Assembly (NCBI GenBank): GCA_934120045.1
Contig: CAKOTF010000003.1
Span: 1-64,000, forward strand
Origin: an uncultured Clostridia bacterium
GTDB taxonomy: Bacteria > Bacillota > Clostridia > TANB77 > CAG-508
Direction of reading: 5' to 3'
DNA: 64,000 nucleotides
In this document: positions 34,134 to 44,002 of the stretch, piece by piece
How positions within the stretch are numbered: position 1 is the first letter of the stretch
Layout: every line of letters starts with the position of its first letter
Translations under genes and position numbers: made by a program
Notes under the pieces: generated by a model
Databases searched by the model: none
What the model was told of the DNA's origin: nothing
What the model saw: only the letters and a program-made list of their open reading frames with translations

Positions 34134-34267
34134 AGGCCAACTCTACTAACAACAGGGTCTATCGTGGTGGCAATTACAACAACAACGGCAACAACAATCC
34201 GATGGCAAACCGTAACAACAACAATCCGAACAACAACAACAGTAACAAACGGGTGCAGGAGCTTACT
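34134..34267 (+). repeat. DGR template repeat (TR)
   Basis: Non-coding 134-bp master copy of the VR. It is dominated by AAC/AAT words (54 A in 134 by my count) placed in the reading frame of the VR, so mutagenesis targets Asn codons, which cannot become stop codons by changing A. One in-frame AAA (34247-34249) is an exception. It ends with the same 18-nt IMH-like block as VR but diverges from the base after it. Confidence 0.95.
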
Positions 34268-34452
34268 CTAATATCATTCTAGATTATTTATTTCATGGAA
34301 TAAATACAACGAAATATTAGATATTAAAGAGGTTTATTCCTTCCTAATTTAGGTAAAAATGTATCGGCTAATTATGTGTTAGTAGTTATTATGAAAATAT
34401 GTAATTTAGCAAAAATATTTTGAATAAAAAATTCAAAACATAGGAATAAGAA
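34268..34452 (+). ncRNA. possible 3' part of the TR RNA
   Basis: 185 bases between TR and the next gene. A small hairpin (ATTTATT with AATAAAT, about 34286-34305) is followed by a competing complement (GGAATAAA with TTTATTCC, about 34296-34342). No T-run terminator is seen, so TR RNA could run into the next operon. Structure is a proposal only. Confidence 0.3.
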
Positions 34453-34725
34453 ATGAATGAATGTTTTTTTATAGGAAAAATAATAAAAAACAATGGATTT
34501 AAATTTATTTTAAACAAAAAAAATAAATCTAAAATTGAATTTGAACTGAAATTAATAGATAATAACATATTAAAAATAGTTGCATATGATGAAAAAGCAG
34601 ATTTTATATTCAGAAATAATTTTGATATAAATGATATTGTTTTCATTAAGGGAAAAATAAGAACAGAACATGAAAAATTAATAATTGTTATTAATTATAT
34701 AGAAAAAATATTTAGGAAAAAATAG
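34453..34725 (+). CDS. small OB-fold (single-strand DNA-binding-like) protein
   Basis: A 90-residue protein with the strand pattern of an OB-fold SSB: FFIGKIIKNNGFKF, FELKLIDNNILKIVAY, then DINDIVFIKGKIRTEHEKLIIVINYIEKI, where the 'GdiV.v.G.i' turn is typical. It is shorter than SSB and lacks the acidic tail. It lies 185 bp after the DGR TR and 20 bp before the giant adhesin gene, so it could belong to either. Nucleic-acid binding is inferred from fold resemblance. Confidence 0.55.
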   Translation: MNECFFIGKIIKNNGFKFILNKKNKSKIEFELKLIDNNILKIVAYDEKADFIFRNNFDINDIVFIKGKIRTEHEKLIIVINYIEKIFRKK

Positions 34726-34745
34726 AAGGGAGGTATACCAAAGAA

Positions 34746-37700
34746 ATGAGCAAAAAGAAACTTACGAAAAAAAGTATAATATTAAGAACAATAATTGTAC
34801 TAATAGCAGTAAGTATAGTAATTGGTATATATGTATTAAACAAAACACAAAAAATTGATAAATCTACAATGTCATCAGAATTACAAAGAACACAAGCATA
34901 TGATGATGTAAAAGATGGAGATAATGCAATAAAAGATAATGCTGGAAATACAGTAAATGCAGTAAAATTTGATGCATTTTTCTTAAAAGATAAAAATGGA
35001 GACGGAGTAGCAGAATCAATAAGAGGAACATGTAATGAAATAGGAAGCCAAGCAAGTTTATACATGGAATTAAGTGTACTTGAACAAGGAAGACTAAAAG
35101 ATGGAAAAATAACAATTAATTCTAACAACTTTTATTTTAATACAACAATTGTAAAAGACAACGAAGTAAAAGACAACTATATTTCATCAAATACAAAAGA
35201 AATAAACTTTAATGAAATAGGTAATGGTACACAAAAATTATTAATAGGTTCAGTTCGTTCAGGTGATTATTCAAATTCTTATACAAAAACAAGTGCAATT
35301 GGAAATGATACAACAAAATATAGTAAAGAAAATTCTATAACATTTTCAGGAACATTTGTAGATAGTGAAGGGAATGAAACTACATTTTCTAAGGAAGTTC
35401 CGTTTACAGTTGACTGGTATGGTGAAACACATGTAGAAATTGATCCTAAAAGTCAAACTGTAGAAGTTACAGAAATGAATGATTTATCTACAGAAGATGG
35501 AGTAAAATTAAATTTTAATATTAGAACTGTAGAAAATAAAAACCAATTAAGTATATCAAGTTCAGAAATTAGTGGAACTATACCAGAATTAAATGGATAT
35601 AAACCAACATCAGTAAAAATATCTGGAACAAATGTAACATATACATATGATGCAGAAACAAGTGAATTTACAGCACAAAGAACAGCTGTGTTAAATGAAA
35701 CTGGAGTTATAACTTCAAATGGATATTCTTATTCATACTCTTCTGGTAATAGATATACAGAATTTAATTTTGAAATAACATATCCGGAAGAAGCATATAC
35801 AGCTTTAGGTCAAGATGTAACAAGTTTTGAATTAGCAATTCCTGTACAAGCAGTAACAAGAGGATATAACAATCCAAATGAAGAAGACGGATTTATAAAT
35901 CCATATGTATCAAATACTGCAACAGGAATAGTAACAACAACATGGAGAAAACATGTAGGGCAATTATATGATTTTGCTATATATGTAGGAACATATATGG
36001 GTTCACCATATAATACATATGTTATTCAAAAGAAGAAACCATTAAACATTTATAATGGAATATCAGCAGAAGAAAAAAATGATACATATTTAGTACAATG
36101 GAGAACATATACAGGCTCAAATGGTGCAACAGATGGAATAATAATGAATGAAACAACAGGAAAAACAGATTCATTTTTAAACACATCAGCAAAATATGAA
36201 TCAATGGATGAATTAACAACAAATGTTGGAATTTATTTTAGTGGTGCAAATAATGCATTAAATTCTGATGGATGGATTAAAGTATATGATGCAGATACAG
36301 ATACACTAATAAATACATTTACAGAAGAAGACTGGTCAGACTATACTTCTTCAAATCCATATAAATACGAAAATTCTATAAAACATATTAGAGTAGAAAC
36401 AAGTAGTACAAATGAACAATGTTATTTCTATGTAAATAATATCAAAGAATTAGATGATGAATATATAACAACAAAATATACAAAAGAAGAATTTGACAAT
36501 TTATCATACATATACAGTTATTTAGATGGAAAAATGATAAAACCAAAAACAGATGAAAATGAAGAAACAACATATTGTTTTAAAGAAAGTGAAAGTAATA
36601 GAGCATTATATCAAGCACCAACATCTGTTGCAACAATATCAATAAAAGACAATACAATATCAACACATGTAACAGCAGAACACCAACAAATAACAATATC
36701 AACACAAACATCAGGATATAATGAACAAGGTTGGAAAAATAGTTCATTTTTAGTACAATTACCAAGTGAAATAATACTTGGAGAAATTAATACTGTAACA
36801 ACAAATAATTCAAATGTAAAAATAACAGCATATGATATATATGAAGAAAATGGAAATTATTACATAAGAATATTAACAGAAAATTCAAATGAGGAAACAT
36901 TTAATATTATAGTAGATTGTGATTTAACACCAGACCCAAGAATAGCAAAAACAACAAAATATGTAAAATTATGGGCTAAAAATGGAATAGCATCAGATTA
37001 TTATTATTCTGGTGAAGATAAATATGATGTTGATGGAAATTCTAATACAACAGAAAAAGTAAATTATAGAGAAACATCATTTACATTTGATCCAGGTTCA
37101 AGTTTAAGTACAACTCAAGTAGGAAGTAATTATGATGGTGAAGGTGGTATAACAATAGCACCAAGAGTTGCAAAAACAGATAAAGGACAAAGAACAGCAA
37201 CAATTACAGTATCTGCAACAAATAATTACACATATGATATACAAGACTTGAAAATATTGGGTGTAATACCATTTGAAGGAAATCAATTTGTAATTAGTGG
37301 AAATGATTTAGGTTCAACATTTACAACATATATAAGTAAAGGTGGATTATCAACAATAACTAATGCAATAAAAGATAAAGTAAAAATATATTATTCAACA
37401 ACAGAAAGACCAAGCAAAGATGTAGAAGATTTAGCAAATGGTTGGAAATTAGCTAATGATGTTGAAGATTGGACAAAAATAAAAACATATTTAATTGTAT
37501 TAGATAATTCATATAAATTATCATCAGGAGATAAAATTGAATTTGAATATGAAATCAATTTACCAGAAGGTGTTGATTATAATAAAATAGCATATTCAGA
37601 ACATGCAATATATTTCGCATTAAATACTGATGAAGGATTATATTATACCTCAACAGGCTCTGCAAGATTAGGATTTATGATAGCAAAACAATATGATTTA

Positions 37701-40700
37701 GAAATTGTAAAATATCAAAAAGATACTGAAAAAACATTACAAGGAATAACATTTGCAATTACTGAAGATGGTGCAGAAACAAGTACAATTAAAACAACAG
37801 ATGCAGATGGAAAACTTTTAGTAACAGGTTTATATGCAGAAAGATATTATACAATAAAAGAAATAAAAACAACAGATGATTATGTATTAAATCAAGAAGA
37901 AATAAGATTTTATACATACACAAAAATAAATGAAGATGGATCAGAGAGTTTATATTTAACATATCCAAATAAAGAAAATGAAAGTACACATTTGAATGTT
38001 ATATATAAAACAGTTAGAAATGACCAAGTAAATCCACCAAGTAATGGAAAAGATTATAAAATTCAAGTAAAAGTTAATAATGAAGTAAAAGCTAAATTAA
38101 AAATTAATAAAACAGATTTATCTGGAAATGTTTTAAAAAATGTTAAATTTATATTAACAGGAGAAGGAAAAAATGGCGAGATATTAACAACAGATAAAAA
38201 TGGAGATATTAATACATCAGGACTTCTTTTAGGTAAAGAATATACATTAGAAGAGATAAAAGCAACAGGTTATTATATTCCACAGACAAAAATTAAGTTT
38301 ACAATATCAAATAATAATGGAAATTTTGAATTAAATTATACAGATAATAATACAACAAAAACAAAACAGATTATAACAACAGATGAAATACCAACAATAG
38401 AGTTAAATTTACAAAATGAAAAAATACCTACATATAGTTTACAATTAACCAAATATGCAAAAGGAGAAAAAGATACAAATGGAAATGATAAAAAATTAGC
38501 AAAAGCTCAATATTTAATTAAAGGTGAAGGCATAAAAGATGAAGGTAAGATTTATACAACAGATGATAATGGAGTTCTTACAATAAATGATTTATATGAA
38601 TATGTAGAAGGAAAATATATAACAGGTGAATATATATTAAAAGAAATTTATGCACCAGAAGGATATTCTCTAGACTCTACTGAATTGAAATTTAAAGCAT
38701 ATAGAGAAAATGGGACATTGAAAATACAAATTCTTGAAGGTGATTCTGTAATTAGAAAGATTACAGTTGATGGTGTAGATAAAACAGACTTAAATATAAA
38801 AGATGCAGCTACTTCAAATGCAATAATTGAAATAGGTGTTGAAGATGGACAAATATTTTCAATTTATAAATATTATCAAGATGGTACAAGTTCAGCTAAA
38901 AAGCCAATACCTGGAACAAGATTTAAAATTACAGATTTAAATGGAAATTATGTTACAGGTTCAGATGGGAAGACTGTTGGACAATGGTTTGATACAACTC
39001 CAGAACAATTACCTGTACCAGATATAACATTATCTTCTACAGGAACATATCAATGGACACAAAGAGATGATGGAACTTGGGAAAGTACAGGAATTTATCA
39101 TCAAGCAAGTAAAACAACAACATTGACATCAAATGAAATAGATTTAAAGCAAGCAGCAACATTGAAATTTGATTGGTCAGTATCATCTGAAAGTGTAAGT
39201 TATGATTATGTTTATTATACAATTACAAATTTAGATACAAATAAAGTAGTAAATGGAACAGGAACATCAACCAAAATTGGTGGAACAAGTTATGGAACAG
39301 TTTATGAAAGTTTGAAATTTTTAAATGTATCATTAGATTTAACAGCAGGAAAATATAAAATCGAATTTACTTATAGGAAAGATGGATCAGGAGATAAAGG
39401 CTTAGACGCAGCTTTTATAAGAAATGTAAGATTTGAACAAAAAGAAGTTGAAAAAACAGGATATTATGCTGTAACAACAGATTCAAATGGACAAATAACA
39501 GCAAATTTACCAGAAGGTTTATACAAGGCAATAGAAGTATATACAAATGATAGATATGTATTACCAGAAAAAGAAGCAGATAGAACATATTATTTTGGAA
39601 TTGGTTCATCACAAGCAGCAACATGGGATTGGGTAACAGGATTAACAGGAGAAGGTTGGAACTATGTAAATTCAGTTTCTGCACAAAAAGATGGAGGAGT
39701 AATAGCAGTTGGTTCATTCTCTAAATATTCAACAAATGTTGTAGCAAATGCTGTAGATGGAATTGATATAGATAATGATGGAACAGTTGATGAAATATCA
39801 GAAGGAAGCAATGATGGACTAATAATATCTTATGATACAGACGGAAAAGTAGTATGGTCAAAAACATTTGGAGGAGATAGTGATGATTCATTAAATAAAG
39901 TTATTCAAACATCAGATGGAGGATATGTTGCAGTTGGATATGCTGAGAGTAATTCAATAAAATATGATGGAAAAATAATAAGTGAGCTTTCAAGAACATC
40001 AACAGATAATTTATCACAAAAAGATGCAATATTATTAAAAATAAGTAAAGATGGAACTTATGAATGGGGCTTAAGAATTGGTGGAACAGGTGATGATGAA
40101 ATACAATCAGTAATAGAAACAAGTGAAGGAAATTTCGCAATTACAGGAAACTATTATAGTTCACCATTTAACTTTTTTGATAGAGCAGGAACTGAAGTCA
40201 AAGGAACAATGACAAATACTGGAGAAAGAGATGCATTTGTAGCATCATATTCTTCAACAGGAATATATCAGTGGAGTTCAGCAATAGGAGGAACAAATAA
40301 TCAAGATGCGCCAGATTTAACAGAATATTCTACAGGAATTGCAGTAGCATCAAATTCAAGTACATCAGCACGTATCAGCTTATATTCATTAACAGGATCA
40401 GCTATAAAAAGTGCATTTTTAATAGGTAGTGGAACAAGCAAAATAACAAGTTTAGATACATATACAGATGGAACAATTATTGCAGGTGTAAATTATACAG
40501 GAACACAATTTGATGCAGGAATATATAAAATAACAACAACAGGAAGTTCAACAAGAATTTATGAATTAACAGGAACTTATGATGAATATGTATCAGATGT
40601 ACAAGTAACATCAGATGGAGGAATTTTATTTGGAGGCTGGTATTATTCAACAGATACAGCTGGAAGTGATGGAACAACATTTGAAGAAAAATCTGGTGAA

Positions 40701-42437
40701 TATGCATGTGATGGATATGTAATAAAACTAAATTCAAAAAATGTTGTTGAATATTCAAGCAGATTATATGGAGACAATTATGATGGAGTAAATACAGTTA
40801 CAGAAACAAGAAATGGAGCATTAGTATCTGGAGGATTTTATAATTCGTCAACATTTAGTGCAACAAATTGTAAAATAGAGAAAAGTGAAGATGATACAAC
40901 ACCAGTAGAACAAATGCTTACAAGAGTTGGAAATTCAGAAGCATTTATAATAGCAGAAGGTGCATCAGGTGCAGAAGTACCAGAATCACAAAAATTAGAA
41001 GTTGAAAACCAAATAAAATCATTCAAAATAACAACAGAGGTTAAAAAGAAAAATAATGTAGCTGGTGGAGATATAGATGGACAAACAGGTGTAACAATAG
41101 ATGGAGTTAACTATACAAAAGACGGAATAAGATATGTAGAAAAAGTAAAATATGGAGAAAATTCAAAAAATGCAATAAAAATAACACCAAATGCAAAATA
41201 TGTAATAGACAGTATAATAATAAATGGAAAAGAATATACAAACTTTACAACAGCAGAAGATGGAACAGTAACATTACCAATATTTGATAATGTATTAGAA
41301 GATAAGCACATTGTAGTACAATTTAGTAATACAATGGCAAATATAGAAGTAAATCATTATCTATGGACAAAAGCTGATGGGCCAACAACTACAAAAGTAG
41401 CAGAAACACAAACAAGTACAGGAGAAGTTGGAACAACATATGAAACATCACCAAATACAGATATAGAATATGTAATTATAACAAATTCAGATTATTATGG
41501 TGAGAATTTACCAGAAGGAGTAGTAGGAAGTGATTACTATATTCCAGCAAATTATAAAGGAACATATACAGAAGGAACAAAAGAAGTAATAAATTATTAT
41601 TATAAAGAAAAAACATATAAATTAACAGTTCATCACTATTTAGATGGAACAACAGAATCAGTACCACTTAAAGATTCAACAACAGGTGAAAAAGTAGCAG
41701 ATGAAATAACAGAAGATTTAAAGAAAAATAGTGAATACACAACAACACAAGCAGGAGAAACAAAAATAGATTATTCAATTTATGAACTAGTTTCAATTCC
41801 AGAAAATGCTACTGGAACAATACAAGAAGATACAGAAGTAACATATTATTATAAAATAAAAACAGCAGATATTAGAATAACTAAAGTAGCAGAAGAAGAT
41901 CATGAAAAAACATTAGTAGATACGCAATTTGTATTATATCAATTTGTAGGAACAACTTCAAAAGATGAATTGATAGATACAAAAAATGTAAGCTCAGATT
42001 GGAAATTAATTGGAACATATGCAACATCAAATTTAGGAATATTAAAACTAGAAAATTTACCAATAAATGAAGAATATAGATTAATAGAAATAAAAGCAAC
42101 AGAAGGAAGAATAATTCCAGATGGACAATGGAAAATTCAATTTGTTACTGGAAATTATGACACAACAGATACATCAATAGTTACTATTAATGGGGTACCA
42201 TTTAAAATAAATGCAATAGGAAATCCACCAGCTATGGTAAAAACAGATGATGGAAAACTATTACTTCCAAACAAGGAATATTATAAATTTCCAACAAGTG
42301 GAAGTATAGAACTAAAAATGTTTTATCAAACTGGAATGATTATTGTTACGATAGGGGTTGTTATAATGGCTCTTATAATAGTAAAAAGGTGTTATGTAAA
42401 AAACACTAAAAAAGTAAAGAAAGGGAGAAAACACTAA
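34746..42437 (+). CDS. giant multidomain surface adhesin / tip pilin (2563 residues)
   Basis: Membrane signal at about residues 14-32. After a long adhesive N-terminal region come CnaB-type domains near 985-1065, 1116-1200 and 1228-1340 (each with E-box-like EIKxxxxY), a fourth CnaB-like domain (about 1361-1600) that is split by a jelly-roll-like insert (about 1426-1565), a delta-60/beta-propeller section (about 1626-2040), two to three MucBP-like repeats (about 2195-2371), a last CnaB (about 2373-2461) and a sorting signal: FPTSG, membrane helix, polybasic tail. Internal Lys-Asn isopeptide bonds are likely. Its stop overlaps the backbone pilin start by one base, and two sortases follow. Confidence 0.9.
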   Translation: MSKKKLTKKSIILRTIIVLIAVSIVIGIYVLNKTQKIDKSTMSSELQRTQAYDDVKDGDNAIKDNAGNTVNAVKFDAFFLKDKNGDGVAESIRGTCNEIGSQASLYMELSVLEQGRLKDGKITINSNNFYFNTTIVKDNEVKDNYISSNTKEINFNEIGNGTQKLLIGSVRSGDYSNSYTKTSAIGNDTTKYSKENSITFSGTFVDSEGNETTFSKEVPFTVDWYGETHVEIDPKSQTVEVTEMNDLSTEDGVKLNFNIRTVENKNQLSISSSEISGTIPELNGYKPTSVKISGTNVTYTYDAETSEFTAQRTAVLNETGVITSNGYSYSYSSGNRYTEFNFEITYPEEAYTALGQDVTSFELAIPVQAVTRGYNNPNEEDGFINPYVSNTATGIVTTTWRKHVGQLYDFAIYVGTYMGSPYNTYVIQKKKPLNIYNGISAEEKNDTYLVQWRTYTGSNGATDGIIMNETTGKTDSFLNTSAKYESMDELTTNVGIYFSGANNALNSDGWIKVYDADTDTLINTFTEEDWSDYTSSNPYKYENSIKHIRVETSSTNEQCYFYVNNIKELDDEYITTKYTKEEFDNLSYIYSYLDGKMIKPKTDENEETTYCFKESESNRALYQAPTSVATISIKDNTISTHVTAEHQQITISTQTSGYNEQGWKNSSFLVQLPSEIILGEINTVTTNNSNVKITAYDIYEENGNYYIRILTENSNEETFNIIVDCDLTPDPRIAKTTKYVKLWAKNGIASDYYYSGEDKYDVDGNSNTTEKVNYRETSFTFDPGSSLSTTQVGSNYDGEGGITIAPRVAKTDKGQRTATITVSATNNYTYDIQDLKILGVIPFEGNQFVISGNDLGSTFTTYISKGGLSTITNAIKDKVKIYYSTTERPSKDVEDLANGWKLANDVEDWTKIKTYLIVLDNSYKLSSGDKIEFEYEINLPEGVDYNKIAYSEHAIYFALNTDEGLYYTSTGSARLGFMIAKQYDLEIVKYQKDTEKTLQGITFAITEDGAETSTIKTTDADGKLLVTGLYAERYYTIKEIKTTDDYVLNQEEIRFYTYTKINEDGSESLYLTYPNKENESTHLNVIYKTVRNDQVNPPSNGKDYKIQVKVNNEVKAKLKINKTDLSGNVLKNVKFILTGEGKNGEILTTDKNGDINTSGLLLGKEYTLEEIKATGYYIPQTKIKFTISNNNGNFELNYTDNNTTKTKQIITTDEIPTIELNLQNEKIPTYSLQLTKYAKGEKDTNGNDKKLAKAQYLIKGEGIKDEGKIYTTDDNGVLTINDLYEYVEGKYITGEYILKEIYAPEGYSLDSTELKFKAYRENGTLKIQILEGDSVIRKITVDGVDKTDLNIKDAATSNAIIEIGVEDGQIFSIYKYYQDGTSSAKKPIPGTRFKITDLNGNYVTGSDGKTVGQWFDTTPEQLPVPDITLSSTGTYQWTQRDDGTWESTGIYHQASKTTTLTSNEIDLKQAATLKFDWSVSSESVSYDYVYYTITNLDTNKVVNGTGTSTKIGGTSYGTVYESLKFLNVSLDLTAGKYKIEFTYRKDGSGDKGLDAAFIRNVRFEQKEVEKTGYYAVTTDSNGQITANLPEGLYKAIEVYTNDRYVLPEKEADRTYYFGIGSSQAATWDWVTGLTGEGWNYVNSVSAQKDGGVIAVGSFSKYSTNVVANAVDGIDIDNDGTVDEISEGSNDGLIISYDTDGKVVWSKTFGGDSDDSLNKVIQTSDGGYVAVGYAESNSIKYDGKIISELSRTSTDNLSQKDAILLKISKDGTYEWGLRIGGTGDDEIQSVIETSEGNFAITGNYYSSPFNFFDRAGTEVKGTMTNTGERDAFVASYSSTGIYQWSSAIGGTNNQDAPDLTEYSTGIAVASNSSTSARISLYSLTGSAIKSAFLIGSGTSKITSLDTYTDGTIIAGVNYTGTQFDAGIYKITTTGSSTRIYELTGTYDEYVSDVQVTSDGGILFGGWYYSTDTAGSDGTTFEEKSGEYACDGYVIKLNSKNVVEYSSRLYGDNYDGVNTVTETRNGALVSGGFYNSSTFSATNCKIEKSEDDTTPVEQMLTRVGNSEAFIIAEGASGAEVPESQKLEVENQIKSFKITTEVKKKNNVAGGDIDGQTGVTIDGVNYTKDGIRYVEKVKYGENSKNAIKITPNAKYVIDSIIINGKEYTNFTTAEDGTVTLPIFDNVLEDKHIVVQFSNTMANIEVNHYLWTKADGPTTTKVAETQTSTGEVGTTYETSPNTDIEYVIITNSDYYGENLPEGVVGSDYYIPANYKGTYTEGTKEVINYYYKEKTYKLTVHHYLDGTTESVPLKDSTTGEKVADEITEDLKKNSEYTTTQAGETKIDYSIYELVSIPENATGTIQEDTEVTYYYKIKTADIRITKVAEEDHEKTLVDTQFVLYQFVGTTSKDELIDTKNVSSDWKLIGTYATSNLGILKLENLPINEEYRLIEIKATEGRIIPDGQWKIQFVTGNYDTTDTSIVTINGVPFKINAIGNPPAMVKTDDGKLLLPNKEYYKFPTSGSIELKMFYQTGMIIVTIGVVIMALIIVKRCYVKNTKKVKKGRKH

Positions 42438-44002
42438 TGAAAGAAAAAACATTATTTAAAGCAATAGTTGTTGCTATTGCAATTGTCCTAATTGTTATGG
42501 GACTAAATTTACAAGCGTTTGCATCAATAACTACAACAACAAATACAAAAAATATTACTGTTTCAGGAATTGAAGCAGGAGTAAAAGTATCTGCATATCA
42601 ATTAACAACAGTTAATTATGATTATACAGCAGACCAACCACAAGCTGTTCCATATACTTGGAATAGCAGTGTGAAAACATGGGTAGATGCTAATTATTCA
42701 ACATATTCAAACCCAGAAAACTTTTATAAAAATGTAACAAGTAATTCTGATGAAGCAAAAGAATTTTATAGTGCATTATCAGGAGCTATAAAAGCTGGAA
42801 CTGTTACATTAACAGCAAAAACAGAAACTGCAACAGGAACAGCATCATATCCTGTTACAGATGATAAATTAACAGGAACAGTTACATTCACAGGATGTGA
42901 AATGGGAACATATTTAATTTTAATTGAAAATGGTTACAAAGTATATACACCATCTGTAATTAATTTAACACCAGAATTTGATAGAACATCAAATGAATGG
43001 AAATTACCAGATTCAATGATAGTAACAGTAAAAGCAACTAATCCCCAAGTTACAAAAACTGTTACAGATACAGCAAAAAACAAAGATAATTACAGTACAA
43101 AAGATGTAATACCATTTACAATCGTTGCAGATATACCAACATATTTAACAGGAAGTTTATCAAAAACATATAAAGTTGGAGATACATTAAGTAATGGTTT
43201 AAAATTAGATGATTCAACAATTAAAGTATATGGACAAAAAGGTTCAGGAAATCCTGTTGAATTAACAAAAACAACAGATTATACAAGTTCAGTAACAGGA
43301 ACAACATCATTTGAAATTAATTTTAAATATGATCAAATAAAAAATTATGACAAAGTAAGAGTTACATATAGTGCATCTCTTGCAAAAGAAACAACAACAA
43401 ATATTGGTGGAGCTGGAAATACAAACACAGCAAAATTAACATATAGCAATAATCCATATGTTGCAAATTCTACACAAGAACAAGAAACAAGCAACAAAGT
43501 ATTTACATATGGTGCAGAAATTACAAAAACAGATAAAACATCTGGTGAAGCATTAACAGGTGCTGAATTTGAATTAACAAAAGATTCAAACAAATTATAT
43601 TTTGTAAAAACAGCTGATGGAGTATATTATCAAGCAAATAGCTCTGATGTAGGAGCAACAACAACTTTAGGAGTTGATAATAAGGGAAAATTAAACATAT
43701 TTGGTTTAGCAGAAGGAACATATAGTTTAACAGAAACAAAAGCACCTTCAGGATATAATAAATCAGCAGAAACAAAAGAAATAAAAATAACAGATGCTGA
43801 CTTAAATGGAGCATTAGATGATGAAACAGGTTCAACAGGAATTTATAAATTAACATTCCCTAACTCACAAGGATTCCAATTACCAGTAACAGGTGGAGCT
43901 GGAACAGTAGCATTTGTAGCAGGAGGAGTAGTATTTGTTGGATTAGGTATTGCATTATTTGTAATTGCTATGAAAAAAGGAAAAAAAGTAAATGAAAAAT
44001 AA
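42437..44002 (+). CDS. LPXTG backbone pilin (SpaA/FimA-type)
   Basis: A 521-residue major pilin. A signal peptide ends near LQAFA (about residue 30). The middle has a D1-like domain, then an isopeptide-forming domain with KDVIPFTIVADIP, and a CnaB domain with AEITKTDKTSGEALTGAEFE and the E-box ETKAPSGY. The C terminus has LPVTG, a hydrophobic helix and a Lys-rich tail. Class C sortase would link units through a pilin-motif lysine to the LPVTG threonine. It overlaps the adhesin stop (TAATG) and the next sortase start (11 bp), a tight operon. Confidence 0.94.
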   Translation: MKEKTLFKAIVVAIAIVLIVMGLNLQAFASITTTTNTKNITVSGIEAGVKVSAYQLTTVNYDYTADQPQAVPYTWNSSVKTWVDANYSTYSNPENFYKNVTSNSDEAKEFYSALSGAIKAGTVTLTAKTETATGTASYPVTDDKLTGTVTFTGCEMGTYLILIENGYKVYTPSVINLTPEFDRTSNEWKLPDSMIVTVKATNPQVTKTVTDTAKNKDNYSTKDVIPFTIVADIPTYLTGSLSKTYKVGDTLSNGLKLDDSTIKVYGQKGSGNPVELTKTTDYTSSVTGTTSFEINFKYDQIKNYDKVRVTYSASLAKETTTNIGGAGNTNTAKLTYSNNPYVANSTQEQETSNKVFTYGAEITKTDKTSGEALTGAEFELTKDSNKLYFVKTADGVYYQANSSDVGATTTLGVDNKGKLNIFGLAEGTYSLTETKAPSGYNKSAETKEIKITDADLNGALDDETGSTGIYKLTFPNSQGFQLPVTGGAGTVAFVAGGVVFVGLGIALFVIAMKKGKKVNEK

